A stretch of 50,560 bases of DNA from an uncultured Ruminiclostridium sp. (GCA_947623915.1 CANQIB010000017.1:1-50560), one strand, 5' to 3'; numbered from the stretch's first letter, positions 15,369 to 24,612 are shown. Numbers and translations: made by a program. Notes: generated by a model not told the origin, from the letters alone.

Positions 15369-16523
15369 TCAATCGGCTTCGGAATAAAACATATGGTATT
15401 TTCGCATATTATGGGAATTGACGCTCAGTACGAGCCCTATCCCGATAAACAGACAGACGGTGGAAGTACCGCCCGCGCTGAAAAACGGCAGCGGTATGCC
15501 TATTACCGGCGCTACTCCCAGCACCATGCCTATATTCACCGTAGAATGGAAAAGTATCATGGCGAATACTCCGACGCATATCAGCCTGCCGAGGGTGTCC
15601 TTGGCGGTAGAGCCGTCCGACAGCACCTTTATCGACAGCGCCGCCAGCAGTCCCACTACCAGCAGACAGCCCAGCAGTCCCATGGTCATGCCTATATACG
15701 AAAAAATGAAATCGTTGTGTATCTCCGGCACATAGGTGTAATTTCCGCCGCTGAGGCCCTGACCTGTCAGTCCTCCCGACCCCAGTGCTATCTTCCCCAG
15801 CCGCTGCTGCATATAGTCGCCTATCGCCTCCTGCTCCTGAAGCTCGGCGTCCCATAATATCTGAAAGCGCTGCCGCTGATGCGGCTGCATCAGATAATTC
15901 CAAAAAACATATACGGCGGGCGGTATCGCCACGGCAAAAAGCACCATGTATTTCCAGGACAGTCCCGCCGCGAACATCATGCAGAAAAAGATGAACAAAA
16001 ACACCATCGCCGAGCCGTCGTCCCCCGTTTCCCGTATTATGACGGTGGGAACGGCGCCGTGTATGCACAGCAGGATAAAATGCAAAGGCTCGTTCATTCT
16101 GTCCTCGACCTTGGATAAATGCCACGCAAAGGACAAAATAAACGCCAGCTTCAGCACCTCCGACGGCTGGAACTGTATAACGCCCAGCTCCAACCAGCCT
16201 ATATCGTCCGCGCCCTCTCTCTGCACGCCCAGCGACGTGAACAGCAGCAAAGTCAGCACTATCGCGACGGGAGCGTAGATATACCACAGCTTGGCTATGA
16301 ATTTGTAATTTATTCCGGCTATAATAAGCGCCGCTACCAGTCCCACCACCGAGGCGGCAAGCTGCGTCTTGTACTGCGCGTCGCTGACCGCCGCGCTTAT
16401 ATTGTTTTCGTTCAGGGTGTAAAGTATGAATATGCCGAACGCGCTTATCGCCATACAAAGCAACAGCAGCAGCTTATCCATTTTGACAAAATAGTCTTTG
16501 ACTTTTGATAAAACGTATTTCAT
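15369..16523 (-). CDS. FtsW/RodA/SpoVE family (SEDS) protein
   Basis: A polytopic membrane protein of the SEDS family, which polymerises lipid II into glycan strands with a partner penicillin-binding protein. About ten membrane segments are visible. Characteristic stretches are QFQPSEVLKLAFI, GQGLSGGNYTYVPE, HNDFIF (the Asp is the expected catalytic residue) and the C-terminal GIPLPFFSAGGTS. The usual Pro-Asp-Leu-Gly motif after TM4 is replaced by ETGDDGSA. The C-terminal spacing fits RodA better than FtsW, but division, elongation and sporulation forms cannot be separated by eye. I chose the ATG at 16523; a TTG eleven codons upstream would leave almost no leader from the promoter at 16575-16603. 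Confidence 0.88.
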   Translation of the reverse strand: MKYVLSKVKDYFVKMDKLLLLLCMAISAFGIFILYTLNENNISAAVSDAQYKTQLAASVVGLVAALIIAGINYKFIAKLWYIYAPVAIVLTLLLFTSLGVQREGADDIGWLELGVIQFQPSEVLKLAFILSFAWHLSKVEDRMNEPLHFILLCIHGAVPTVIIRETGDDGSAMVFLFIFFCMMFAAGLSWKYMVLFAVAIPPAVYVFWNYLMQPHQRQRFQILWDAELQEQEAIGDYMQQRLGKIALGSGGLTGQGLSGGNYTYVPEIHNDFIFSYIGMTMGLLGCLLVVGLLAALSIKVLSDGSTAKDTLGRLICVGVFAMILFHSTVNIGMVLGVAPVIGIPLPFFSAGGTSTVCLFIGIGLVLSVNSHNMRKYHMFYSEAD

Positions 16524-16574
16524 ATCCCGTTCGTGTTTATCTCCCACGTTTTTCAAAAAGGTATATATATATCA

Positions 16575-16603
16575 ATTATAAACCGTTTTCCGTAAATTTT
16601 CAA
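16575..16603 (-). promoter_or_regulatory. sigma-A promoter of the SEDS gene
   Basis: On the minus strand TTGAAA (16598-16603), 17 bases, TATAAT (16575-16580). Transcription should start near 16568, about 45 bases upstream of the chosen ATG. Confidence 0.8.
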
Positions 16604-16653
16604 GTCCATTTGCAATAAATATCTTCTTTGCGGGATTTTTTAAAAGAAAATAC

Positions 16654-16692
16654 AAAAAAGCCGAAAAACGTCAAATATTCTTCGGCTTTTTT
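16654..16692 (-). terminator. rho-independent terminator of the GGDEF-EAL gene
   Basis: AAAAAAGCCGAA and TTCGGCTTTTTT pair around a 15-base loop just after the stop codon of the GGDEF-EAL gene. The T run makes it a good terminator on the minus strand, and by symmetry it is also usable on the plus strand. Confidence 0.8.
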
Positions 16693-16697
16693 AACAA

Positions 16698-19244
16698 TTA
16701 CGGTAAAGCCCGCCGCTTTTCGGCACGACTGAAAAGCGCTCTCTCCATCTGCTCCGAGTCCAGCGGCTTAGAGCAGAAATAGCCCTGCACCCTGTCGGCT
16801 CCGCTCTTTTTAGCCGCCAAAAGCTGCTCCTCGTTCTCTATCCCTTTTACGCATATTTTCAAATCGTTGCAGTGGGCGAGCGAGATGACCGATTCGGCAA
16901 GGATACGGTCAAATTCGTCGCCTATCCCGCTGAGCAGCTGCTGCGGTATGCTGATAACGTCCACATACGGATTTTTCAACATTTTGAGCGATATGCTCTC
17001 GCTGCCGTAGCTGTCTATCCCTATCCTGACCCCCAGCTTTTTAAGGTCGGACAGCACTCCCGCGCTGTCGTTGTACGGAAGATTTGCTTTGACGGGTATC
17101 TCCAAGACCAAACAGTCGGGATCCGCGCCGCTCGCCTTTAGCGCGCGCTCGGTCTGCTGTATCACCGCCTCAGACTGTAATTCCTCCGACGTAAGATTTA
17201 CGCTTACCTTCAGCTCCTCAAAGCCCGCCTCCCGCATGGCTCTGCAAAAGCCGCACGCCTTTTCCGTCACCCAGCCGTCTATCACGGGCGAAAGCCCAAG
17301 GCTCTCCGCCAGCGGGAAAAGGGTGGAATTAGGTATGTTCCCGTACAGCGGATCTTGAAATCTTACCAGACATTCACAGCAGGCTATCTCCCCGCTGTCC
17401 GAATAAAATATCGGCTGGAATCTCAGGGAAAAGCCCTCCATGCCGTTGTTTATGCTTTCCGTTATGCGGCGCTCCATACTGCCCGCCGCCGTTCGGGAGC
17501 TTTCCAGCGTGCCGGAATAAAAGGTGTAGCTGTTCTTTCTAAACTCCCGCGCGCGGTACATCGCCACGCTCGCCGCCTTGCATACGTCGTCGGCGCTTTT
17601 CCCGTTGGCGGGATAAAACGCTATCCCCATACTGCATTTTAAAGAATGAAGCCCGCCGCGAAATTCCCACGGGGAGGAAAAACGGCATATCAGCATCTCC
17701 GCCAGCTTTTTCGCGCCCTCGCTCCCGCAGTCGGGAAGATTTATCATAAATATCGCGTTGGAGTAATAATATACCCCTATATTTTTTACCGGAAGCCGCG
17801 ACAGATATTCCGCCACGCTGCGCAGCAGCATATCGGAATAAGCGTGCCCGTACAGAGCGGAAAGCTCGCGCGTATTCGCTATCTTAAAGGCGATGAGCAC
17901 GCCGCTTTTGCCCTTTTCCAGAAGTTGGGAAAGGTCACCGCTCAGCTTTGCGCGGTTGGGCGTATTGAAAATGGAATCGTAAAACGCCAGACGGTTCAGC
18001 TCCCGTCGGGATTCATCCAGCTTTTCCTGCGCCGAGATACGCATAAGTATCGACGAGATTATCTGGGATATGTTCCTTAGCTGCTTGCGCTCCCGCTGAG
18101 TCCAGACGTGCTCGTTCTCCAACATCTCGAAGGATATAACGCTGTCGCTGTCGCCGCTGTCGAACAGCGAAAAAAGCGCGTAAGCCTTTACCCCGTATTC
18201 GGCAAGCTCGTTCACCGTATCCGATGAAAAGCTGGCGTCATAGCTGCGCAGGTCCTTGGCTATATTCGCAAAAAAGCTGCGGGTGCGCTTTTCCTTTTCC
18301 GCCATCGCCCTTTGGGTAAAATTATCCCGACACCATATCCTGTCGCTGCCGTCGTTTTGCGCCAGTCCGCCGATAAATATCCTGTCCAGCCGAAAATAGT
18401 CGCCGGTAAGCTCCACCACTCCCTCCAGCGCCTTGACCGCCGTCGGGCTTTCGGTGATTATCGCGTATATGTTGTTGAGAAGTATCTGCTCCTCCATGTT
18501 CTGTCCGAGCAGCTTGTTAGCGCTGCGGGAATTTTCCATCTCCTCCAGCAGCGCGGCAAACGCGTTCGCCATCTGCGACAGCGTAAGCACCAGCGTATCC
18601 CAAAACTGCGTGTTGTCCCGCAGCAGTTCCTCGGTCTTTGCTCCAAGCACCCAATATCCGCATTCCTGATGGTTCATGCGGATATTCTGCCGCTTGACGT
18701 ACGGAAAATCCGACAGCTTCTTTTTGCCGCCCCGCCCCTTCGCCGAGCAGATGAGCCTGCCGTCAGGCGTATATATGCCGGAAAAAACGTTCGCGCCGGA
18801 AAATGGTTTTTGCAGACTCAGCAGATACTCCCTGCCGAATATGTCCTCCACGCTCTCGCCGCTTTTGAGCGCCGCATAGCCGTTATCGGCAGGCGGCAAA
18901 GGCAATTCCCCTCCGTCCGCGCCGTAAGCGGTCAGATCCAGCATAGAGCCCTCAAAGCCCGTCAGCCGCCCGTTTTCCGCGGTAAGCGCACGGCAGCTTA
19001 TAAAAAAGCGGTGATAACCCCCGTCGACCGCAAATCGGCAGTGAGTTTCAAGGAAATCGTATCCGTTTCCGCTAAAATCGGAAAACATCTTAGTTATATC
19101 CGGCATATCGTCGGGATGGATAAGTCCGCCAAGCTCGGCGTACCTCTTTTCCTCGTCTGTGTCGGGATTTATCACGAGCGGAAAGCTCTCGGAAAATTCT
19201 ATCTTTATATTGGTTATCTTTTTGTTGCGGGTTTCAAGCTCCAT
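16698..19244 (-). CDS. PAS-GGDEF-EAL protein with degenerate active sites
   Basis: An 848-residue cytoplasmic signalling protein. Residues ~1-115 form a PAS_3-like sensor fold (HPDD motif); a GAF-like region and a coiled linker follow to about 410. The GGDEF domain (about 425-590) has SNAIF at the signature position, so it should not make cyclic di-GMP. The EAL domain (about 600-845) has ECLVR for EALLR and keeps the Asn of SVNLTSEEL and QGYFCSKPL, but DDFG is DSYG, the K-x-D metal motif is ISIP and AEGVE is VKGIE. Phosphodiesterase activity is therefore unlikely; binding of cyclic di-GMP or a protein partner remains possible. The start at 19244 is chosen because GGAGGTG lies nine bases upstream; an ATG 22 codons earlier lacks a site. 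Confidence 0.88.
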   Translation of the reverse strand: MELETRNKKITNIKIEFSESFPLVINPDTDEEKRYAELGGLIHPDDMPDITKMFSDFSGNGYDFLETHCRFAVDGGYHRFFISCRALTAENGRLTGFEGSMLDLTAYGADGGELPLPPADNGYAALKSGESVEDIFGREYLLSLQKPFSGANVFSGIYTPDGRLICSAKGRGGKKKLSDFPYVKRQNIRMNHQECGYWVLGAKTEELLRDNTQFWDTLVLTLSQMANAFAALLEEMENSRSANKLLGQNMEEQILLNNIYAIITESPTAVKALEGVVELTGDYFRLDRIFIGGLAQNDGSDRIWCRDNFTQRAMAEKEKRTRSFFANIAKDLRSYDASFSSDTVNELAEYGVKAYALFSLFDSGDSDSVISFEMLENEHVWTQRERKQLRNISQIISSILMRISAQEKLDESRRELNRLAFYDSIFNTPNRAKLSGDLSQLLEKGKSGVLIAFKIANTRELSALYGHAYSDMLLRSVAEYLSRLPVKNIGVYYYSNAIFMINLPDCGSEGAKKLAEMLICRFSSPWEFRGGLHSLKCSMGIAFYPANGKSADDVCKAASVAMYRAREFRKNSYTFYSGTLESSRTAAGSMERRITESINNGMEGFSLRFQPIFYSDSGEIACCECLVRFQDPLYGNIPNSTLFPLAESLGLSPVIDGWVTEKACGFCRAMREAGFEELKVSVNLTSEELQSEAVIQQTERALKASGADPDCLVLEIPVKANLPYNDSAGVLSDLKKLGVRIGIDSYGSESISLKMLKNPYVDVISIPQQLLSGIGDEFDRILAESVISLAHCNDLKICVKGIENEEQLLAAKKSGADRVQGYFCSKPLDSEQMERALFSRAEKRRALP

Positions 19245-19300
19245 ATAAGCCGTCACCTCCAAAGTGAGATTTTTTTGACGCGAAAATATTCTTTTATTAA

Positions 19301-19329
19301 ATTTTACCATATGTTTTTATAAAAATCAA
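19301..19329 (-). promoter_or_regulatory. promoter of the PAS-GGDEF-EAL gene
   Basis: On the minus strand TTGATT (19324-19329), 17 bases, TAAAAT (19301-19306), about 55 bases upstream of the chosen start. This also supports starting translation at 19244 and not at 19310. Confidence 0.7.
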
Positions 19330-19401
19330 GTGCTTTTTATTTATTTTCACAATAAGTTTCTTTTTCGCCGAATTTATTGTAAAATTTTCGGCGGTTTTAT
19401 G

Positions 19402-19430
19402 TTTACAAAATACCCAAAATAGGTTATACT
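19402..19430 (+). promoter_or_regulatory. promoter of the glycosyltransferase gene
   Basis: TTTACA (19402-19407), 17 bases, TATACT (19425-19430), giving a leader of about 65 bases before the glycosyltransferase start. The rest of the 256-base divergent gap holds no other recognisable feature. Confidence 0.75.
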
Positions 19431-19500
19431 TAAGTCATGTACGCCGTAATTTTAACGCGGCGCAGCTTCGCCACAAAGCATTTTCAGGAAAGGATCGGCA

Positions 19501-20478
19501 ATGAAAGACTCAAAATCAAAAGATATTCTTTATATCGTCATACCCTGCTACAACGAAGAGCCGGTACTGGGAGAGACCTCCTCGCGGCTCAAGGTAAAAA
19601 TGACCGCGCTCATCGACGGCGGACGTATCTCGGAAAACAGCCGCGTGCTGTTCGTGGACGACGGCAGCCGCGACAAAACATGGGAAATAATAGAAAGCCT
19701 GCACGCTTCCGACTCTCTTTTCGCGGGAGTAAAGCTGAGCCGCAACCGCGGTCATCAAAACGCTTTGCTTGCGGGACTTATGACCGCCAAGGACAAAGCG
19801 GACGCGGTAATATCCATGGACGCGGACCTTCAGGACGACATAGAGGCGATAGACGCATTTTTGGATAAATACGCGGAGGGCTGCGACATAGTGTACGGCG
19901 TGCGTTCCTCCAGAAAAAAAGACACCGCGTTCAAGCGCGGTACTGCAAATATGTTTTACGGCTTTATGAGGCTGCTGGGAGTGGATATAATCAACAATCA
20001 CGCCGACTATCGTCTTATCTCCAAACGCGCGTTGGAGGCGCTGTCGGAATATAAAGAGGTAAATATATTCCTGCGCGGCATCGTCCGCCAGATAGGCTTT
20101 AAAAGCGACGTTGTATATTACGAGCGCAGCGAGCGTTTCGCGGGGGAATCCAAGTACCCGCTTAAAAAGATGATGTCCTTTGCGTTTGACGGCGTGACCA
20201 GCTTTTCAATAAAGCCCATAAGAATGGTAACGGTAGTCGGCTTTCTGATATTCCTTGTCAGTCTGGGATTTATCGTCTACGCCATAGTTCAGGGACTGAT
20301 GGGAAATTCCGAGGCGGGTTGGAGCTCGCTGTTCTGCTCGCTTTGGTTTTTGAGCGGGATACAGATAATGGCGATAGGCATCGTCGGAGAATATATCGGC
20401 AAGATATATATCGAAGTCAAAGCGCGCCCCAGATACATTATCGACAAGTACATCGACGACATTCCGAACGAACAGTAA
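19501..20478 (+). CDS. family 2 glycosyltransferase, GtrB/dolichol-P-sugar synthase type
   Basis: A 325-residue protein of the DPM1/GtrB-like GT2 group, which transfers a sugar from a nucleotide sugar to polyprenyl phosphate on the inner membrane face. The catalytic domain has the opening VIPCYNEEPVL, the DDGSRDKTW motif, the SMDADLQDD metal motif and the NNHADYRL acceptor region. Two C-terminal membrane segments (about 240-262 and 275-300) precede the typical GEYIGKIYIEVKARPRY tail. An AGGAAAGGA site precedes the ATG. The flipped lipid sugar would serve surface glycosylation, but no partner flippase or transferase is adjacent. It converges with the S1-domain gene with a 17-base gap and no obvious terminator. 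Confidence 0.93.
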   Translation: MKDSKSKDILYIVIPCYNEEPVLGETSSRLKVKMTALIDGGRISENSRVLFVDDGSRDKTWEIIESLHASDSLFAGVKLSRNRGHQNALLAGLMTAKDKADAVISMDADLQDDIEAIDAFLDKYAEGCDIVYGVRSSRKKDTAFKRGTANMFYGFMRLLGVDIINNHADYRLISKRALEALSEYKEVNIFLRGIVRQIGFKSDVVYYERSERFAGESKYPLKKMMSFAFDGVTSFSIKPIRMVTVVGFLIFLVSLGFIVYAIVQGLMGNSEAGWSSLFCSLWFLSGIQIMAIGIVGEYIGKIYIEVKARPRYIIDKYIDDIPNEQ

Positions 20479-20495
20479 ACGGCGGCAAAATTTTG

Positions 20496-21416
20496 TCACG
20501 CAAACTCTGTCGCTATATATTTCGACGCTCCCTCGGCGGAATATACCCATTTGTCTATCCTGCCGGAGGTAATGTAATAATCCAGCTGCCCCGCCGCGCT
20601 CTCGGCACGGTAGGAGCTTACGATTATCAGCTTTATTTTCATTTTTTCGGGTATCATCGCTTTTATGTAAACGCTGGCGCAGTCGCCCGCAAGAACGCCC
20701 GGCTTTAATTCGGCAAGTCCCGCCAGATTCGGGGCAAGCTCTACGAATATACCGTAATCCTCCACCGAGCGGACTATCCCCGGCACGGTCTGCCCCGCGG
20801 AAAATCTCTCGGCGTTTTGGCTCCACGTTCCGAGCAGCTCTTTATGGGTAAGGCACACCTTTTCGCCCTCTATGCCCTTTACCGCGGCAAAAATATCCTG
20901 TCCCACCGTGAAACGGTCGGACGGGTGGGTTATGCGGGATACCGAAATGGCGTCTATCGGTATCATAGAGGGTATGCCGCAGCCTATATCCACAAAACAG
21001 CCGAATTGCTCAAGATGTGTGACTCTGGCGGGTATGACCTCTCCCGCCGGCAGCAATGAGATATATTCGTCCCACGCACGGCGCTGCGCTTCCTTTCTGG
21101 AAAGCAGCGCTATATTTTCCGCGCCCGTTCGGTCTATCCCGTCTATGACAAAGCAGACGGGCTTGCTGACTCTCGAAATGAGCGCGATGTCCCGCGTTCT
21201 GCCGTCATCTATCCCGACAGCCCCCTCGCTGCGCTTTATTATCCCTTTCATGCAGCCGAGATCGACTATCATGTTATGTTCGGCGTCGCATACCATGCAC
21301 ACGGCCTCGTATATCCCACGGCTTTTTGCCGCCCGTTCAAGCGAACGTATATCGCGCAGCGCCGACCTGTTTTCCTTATCGTTTATCTTCCTGCCCTCAG
21401 GCAAAAATTCCGTCAT
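20496..21416 (-). CDS. S1 RNA-binding domain protein
   Basis: A 306-residue protein with two clear S1 motifs (about 145-215 with VTHLEQFGCFVDIG, and about 225-290 with IVRSVEDYGIFVEL) and a more diverged S1-like repeat near 35-100. It resembles the short clostridial ribosomal protein S1 homologues (RpsA-like), which bind mRNA; it lacks the six domains of E. coli S1. An ATG four codons upstream at 21428 lies directly on the AAAGGA site and so cannot be used well; the chosen ATG is 12 bases after it. Divergent from the CotH-kinase gene. Confidence 0.85.
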   Translation of the reverse strand: MTEFLPEGRKINDKENRSALRDIRSLERAAKSRGIYEAVCMVCDAEHNMIVDLGCMKGIIKRSEGAVGIDDGRTRDIALISRVSKPVCFVIDGIDRTGAENIALLSRKEAQRRAWDEYISLLPAGEVIPARVTHLEQFGCFVDIGCGIPSMIPIDAISVSRITHPSDRFTVGQDIFAAVKGIEGEKVCLTHKELLGTWSQNAERFSAGQTVPGIVRSVEDYGIFVELAPNLAGLAELKPGVLAGDCASVYIKAMIPEKMKIKLIIVSSYRAESAAGQLDYYITSGRIDKWVYSAEGASKYIATEFA

Positions 21417-21582
21417 TTGCAGTACCATTCCTTTCTACAAAGCGCTGTGCGCGAATGCCGAACGGCGTTTGCGCATCATATCGCCGCTTACTAAACATAT
21501 TTATGACAAAGAACGGTCTTTTATTCGGGCGGACGCAACTAAAGCGAAAGCGCAAATATATCGGATAATTTTTAAAAATATA

Positions 21583-21611
21583 TTGATTTCGGGCGGAAAT
21601 TCTGCTACAAT
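21583..21611 (+). promoter_or_regulatory. promoter of the CotH-kinase gene
   Basis: TTGATT (21583-21588), 17 bases, TACAAT (21606-21611), about 60 bases upstream of the start codon. The rest of the 261-base divergent gap (21417-21677) shows nothing else recognisable. Confidence 0.8.
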
Positions 21612-21677
21612 GTAAAAAAAGACGATACGGCAGCTTTGCGTTCCGTACGGAACGCCGTCAAAAGAAAGGTGTACGAT

Positions 21678-24041
21678 ATGTTTTCTTCATCTACCGTAAA
21701 AAGAATATCGTTTATCGCGGCGCTTGCGGTCTTGGGCGCGGGCGCGGCTTGGGGACTTTCGTACTCCATAGGAGAGGGCGGCTCGCAGGAGATATTGCAG
21801 CCCGTGCAGCCTCCGCTGACCGTCGACCCGACGGTCCCCGTGCTGCCGGTATCTTTCTCGCATACCGACACGTTTTACAGCGAGAGCATCGAGGTGGAGC
21901 TTACCCCCAAGGAGGAGGGCGCGGCGATATACTACACCACCGACGGCAGCGACCCCGACAGGACCTCCGACCGCTACACCAAGCCGATAAAAATACGTTC
22001 GGGCACCGAAGTCACCTCTTTCACCATAAAAGCCGTGGCGGACGGCGAGGACGGGCTGTCCGAGGTCATCACCAAAAGCTATGTGACAGGGAAAAACGTT
22101 TTCAGCAGATTTGACGAGGACACTTATGTTTTTGTGCTTTCCGCCGATCCCGACGATCTGTACGACTACAACGACGGTATAGCCGTCGAGGGCGCGATAC
22201 GCGACAACTGGCTCGAAAACGAATATGACGGCGTATCCGAGATAAAGCCGACCGACCCCGCAAACTGGAATCAGGAGGGCATGGCGGGGGAACGTCCGAT
22301 GTACATGGAGGTATACGACAACAAGGGCAACAAGCTGATAGAGCAGCAGGCGGGCGCGAGAGTAGCGGGCGCTTACTCCCGCAGCGTCAGCCAAAAATCA
22401 TGGAAGCTCATCGCCCGCAGAATGTACACCCCTGACACGGGTATGTTCCACTTTGAGTTTTTTGACGACGCCACCGACAGCGACGGTGTGCTGTTGACCG
22501 AATACGACAGGATAGTTTTGCGCAACGGCGCGAACGACCGCGAATTTGCGGGAGTACGCGACGAGCTGTCCGCGACGCTCGCGGGACAGTCGGGATTTCC
22601 CGACGTGCAGGCGGTCGCTCCAGCGGCGGTGTTCCTGAACGGGGAATATTACGGCTTCGCGTGGCTGCACCAGAATTTCTGCAAGGGCTATCTTGAGAGT
22701 AGATACGGCGGCAACAAGGACAATTTTCAGATAGTCGGCAAGGCGGAGGGCTCGATAGACGAGGAAGAAACGCCGGAATCCGAGGATTATGTAAAGGTGC
22801 TTGAGCTGGCGGAGGGCGGACTTACCGACGACAAGAGATTTGAGGAATTTTGCGCGCAGGTGGATATAGATAATTATATGCACTACCTTGCGATGCAGCT
22901 TTTTATAGATAACCGCGACTGGCCGGGCAACAACTACAAAGCATGGAGGTATGTAGCGTCGGAGGGCGAAGAGGTAAACTCGGAATATCTCGACGGAAAA
23001 TGGCGGTATCTTTTCTATGACGCGGAATTTGCGTGGGGACTGTACTCCGACGGATTCAGAAACGCCACGCTCAGCAAGATACTTGACGGCACCCACCCAT
23101 CGGGCGGCTCGGTGATAGTCACCGCGCTGATGGAGCGTGAAGATATGCGTGAAAAGCTCGCCAACAACATCTGCGACCTTATCGGCGGCGCGTTCAGCGC
23201 GGAAAACGTGCTTGAAGTGCTGCAGCAAAAGCTGGATATAAGCGACAGCGAACAGTTTTACGCTCTTGACCGCAAGGTCACCTCGGAATGGGCGAACAGG
23301 GACACCTTTGCCAACAGCAGACAGGAGATAAGAGCGTTCGCTCAGCACCGCCCCACCATAATACTGAATGACCTCAAAAAGGTGTTCGGGCTTGAAAACG
23401 ACACGATGTACACCGTGAACGTCACCGGCTCCAAAGGAGCTAAAACAAAGCTGAACCTTCAGGCCTCCGTCGCGGGAGAATCGCTGACGGCACAGTATTT
23501 TTCCTCCTATTCCGTTGCGCTCAGCGCACAAAGCTATTCGGGGTGGGAATTTACCGGCTTTGAGATAAACAGCGAGAAATACACCGACAGCGAGTTGGTA
23601 TTGTCCTCGGATATGGCGGACGAAAACGGCGAGATAAACGTCACCGTCTACGCCGAAAGGACCACTTCCGATGCGCCGATATACATAAGTCGTGTATACA
23701 CCGGCGGCAACGCCGACTGGATAGAGCTGTACAATCCCAACGGTTCCGCAATCACGCTAAAGGATATGTACCTTACCGACGACGAGGCCGTCCTCAATAT
23801 GTGGAAGCTGCCTACCGTTACCGTTGCGGGCGAAGATACGATACGCATAGTATGCAAAAACAACAAGGACTCCGACTCCCTGCTTAAGCTGCAAACCAAT
23901 TTCAGCTTAAAGACAGGCGAAACGCTGGTGCTGTCCGACAGCTCCGGCGAGATATACGGAAAGGTCGCGATAGCCGACTGCTCCAAGGAAGAAGCGCAGG
24001 TCCGCCAAGAAAACGGAACATACGTCACTATGCAGATATGA
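21678..24041 (+). CDS. exported CotH-kinase family protein with lamin-tail domain
   Basis: A 787-residue exported protein. An N-terminal hydrophobic segment (about 8-28) serves as signal or membrane anchor. Then come a chitobiase/hexosaminidase C-terminal-like domain (about 55-125, IYYTTDGSDP), a CotH-kinase domain (about 165-550, with GARVAGAYSRSVSQKSWK, LRNGANDREFAGVRDEL, DNRDWPGNNYKAWRY and WRYLFYDAEFAW), a beta-rich repeat (about 575-660), and a lamin-tail domain (about 668-785, ADWIELYNPNGSAITLKDMYL). CotH kinases phosphorylate proteins; related proteins in gut clostridia are cell-surface or cellulosome-associated. The ATG at 21678 has AAAGG eight bases upstream; a TTG 14 codons earlier is rejected. 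No dockerin was seen. Confidence 0.92.
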   Translation: MFSSSTVKRISFIAALAVLGAGAAWGLSYSIGEGGSQEILQPVQPPLTVDPTVPVLPVSFSHTDTFYSESIEVELTPKEEGAAIYYTTDGSDPDRTSDRYTKPIKIRSGTEVTSFTIKAVADGEDGLSEVITKSYVTGKNVFSRFDEDTYVFVLSADPDDLYDYNDGIAVEGAIRDNWLENEYDGVSEIKPTDPANWNQEGMAGERPMYMEVYDNKGNKLIEQQAGARVAGAYSRSVSQKSWKLIARRMYTPDTGMFHFEFFDDATDSDGVLLTEYDRIVLRNGANDREFAGVRDELSATLAGQSGFPDVQAVAPAAVFLNGEYYGFAWLHQNFCKGYLESRYGGNKDNFQIVGKAEGSIDEEETPESEDYVKVLELAEGGLTDDKRFEEFCAQVDIDNYMHYLAMQLFIDNRDWPGNNYKAWRYVASEGEEVNSEYLDGKWRYLFYDAEFAWGLYSDGFRNATLSKILDGTHPSGGSVIVTALMEREDMREKLANNICDLIGGAFSAENVLEVLQQKLDISDSEQFYALDRKVTSEWANRDTFANSRQEIRAFAQHRPTIILNDLKKVFGLENDTMYTVNVTGSKGAKTKLNLQASVAGESLTAQYFSSYSVALSAQSYSGWEFTGFEINSEKYTDSELVLSSDMADENGEINVTVYAERTTSDAPIYISRVYTGGNADWIELYNPNGSAITLKDMYLTDDEAVLNMWKLPTVTVAGEDTIRIVCKNNKDSDSLLKLQTNFSLKTGETLVLSDSSGEIYGKVAIADCSKEEAQVRQENGTYVTMQI

Positions 24042-24061
24042 GGAAAACTCCCGTTAAACAA

Positions 24062-24122
24062 AAACTGCGCACCGAAACGGTGCGCAGTTTAGCTTGTCGA
24101 AAAAGTTATTTTTCGACAAGCT
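24062..24122 (+). terminator. tandem hairpins after the CotH-kinase gene
   Basis: First hairpin: 13-base stem 24062-24074 with 24078-24090, loop AAA. Second hairpin directly after: AGCTTGTCGAAAAA (24091-24104) with TTTTTCGACAAGCT (24109-24122). The first has only a short T tract behind it. The same first hairpin, in reverse orientation, follows galU at 24613-24639. Confidence 0.65.
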
Positions 24123-24184
24123 GGCAGACTTCGAGAAACACGCGCAGACAAGGAAAGAGCCGCGATAGGCGTACAAGGGTACTA

Positions 24185-24453
24185 GACGTTGCGGAGTCGG
24201 ACACAAGTCGGTTTTTACAGGCATATTTCCGCCAATACTGCGTTGACCTCGCTAGGCATACGCAAGTATGCCGTCGTTCGGTCGCCTTGTCTTGACGAAA
24301 ATCTGCTCTGTAAAAACGAACCTCACGCCGAGAGATTTTGGAGATAGTTTTGGCTCTTGCGACGCAGGCAGGCTTGCGCCTGCCGAGGAACAAGGGGCAA
24401 AAATAGCCCAAAAGAATCGGCGTGAGGCGGCTTGTGTCCGACTCCGCAACGTC
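24185..24453 (+). repeat. structured interspersed element, copy A (downstream of galU)
   Basis: A 269-base element with no credible gene. A perfect 23-base terminal inverted repeat (24185-24207 with 24431-24453) encloses two arms. Arm one is closed by GTTTTTACAG (24211-24220) and CTGTAAAAAC (24308-24317) and contains the hairpin GGCATAC-GCAA-GTATGCC (24255-24272). Arm two is closed by CCTCACGCCG (24321-24330) and CGGCGTGAGG (24418-24427) and contains GGCAGGC-TTGC-GCCTGCC (24367-24384). Copy B at 25605-25883 keeps every stem with compensating substitutions. Outside the element AAGAGCCGC and GCGGCTCTT extend the symmetry. It could be a structured RNA or a non-autonomous mobile element. Confidence 0.75.
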
Positions 24454-24486
24454 TGTGAGCGGCTCTTGACGCAGGAAGAAAAATGC

Positions 24487-24520
24487 GTTCTCCGCGCGAT
24501 TTTCAATCGTGCGGAGAAAA
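24487..24520. other. stable hairpin in the CotH-galU gap
   Basis: TTCTCCGCGCGAT pairs with ATCGTGCGGAGAA (one G-T pair) around a short T-rich loop. A and T tracts flank it, so it may terminate transcripts from either side. The remaining bases 24521-24612 are AT-rich and show nothing recognisable. Confidence 0.5.
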
Positions 24521-24612
24521 TTAAAGCAAAGAAACAATACTTCTAAATTTTAAATCATAATTCAAATTAAAATTTTTTGCATTTTTCGGTGCGTGGGTTT
24601 ATCGACAGCCTG

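Noticed and set aside
24038-24546. Short open frames in the CotH-galU gap
   Set aside because: They run through hairpins and the structured element on both strands, lack ribosome binding sites and resemble nothing known.
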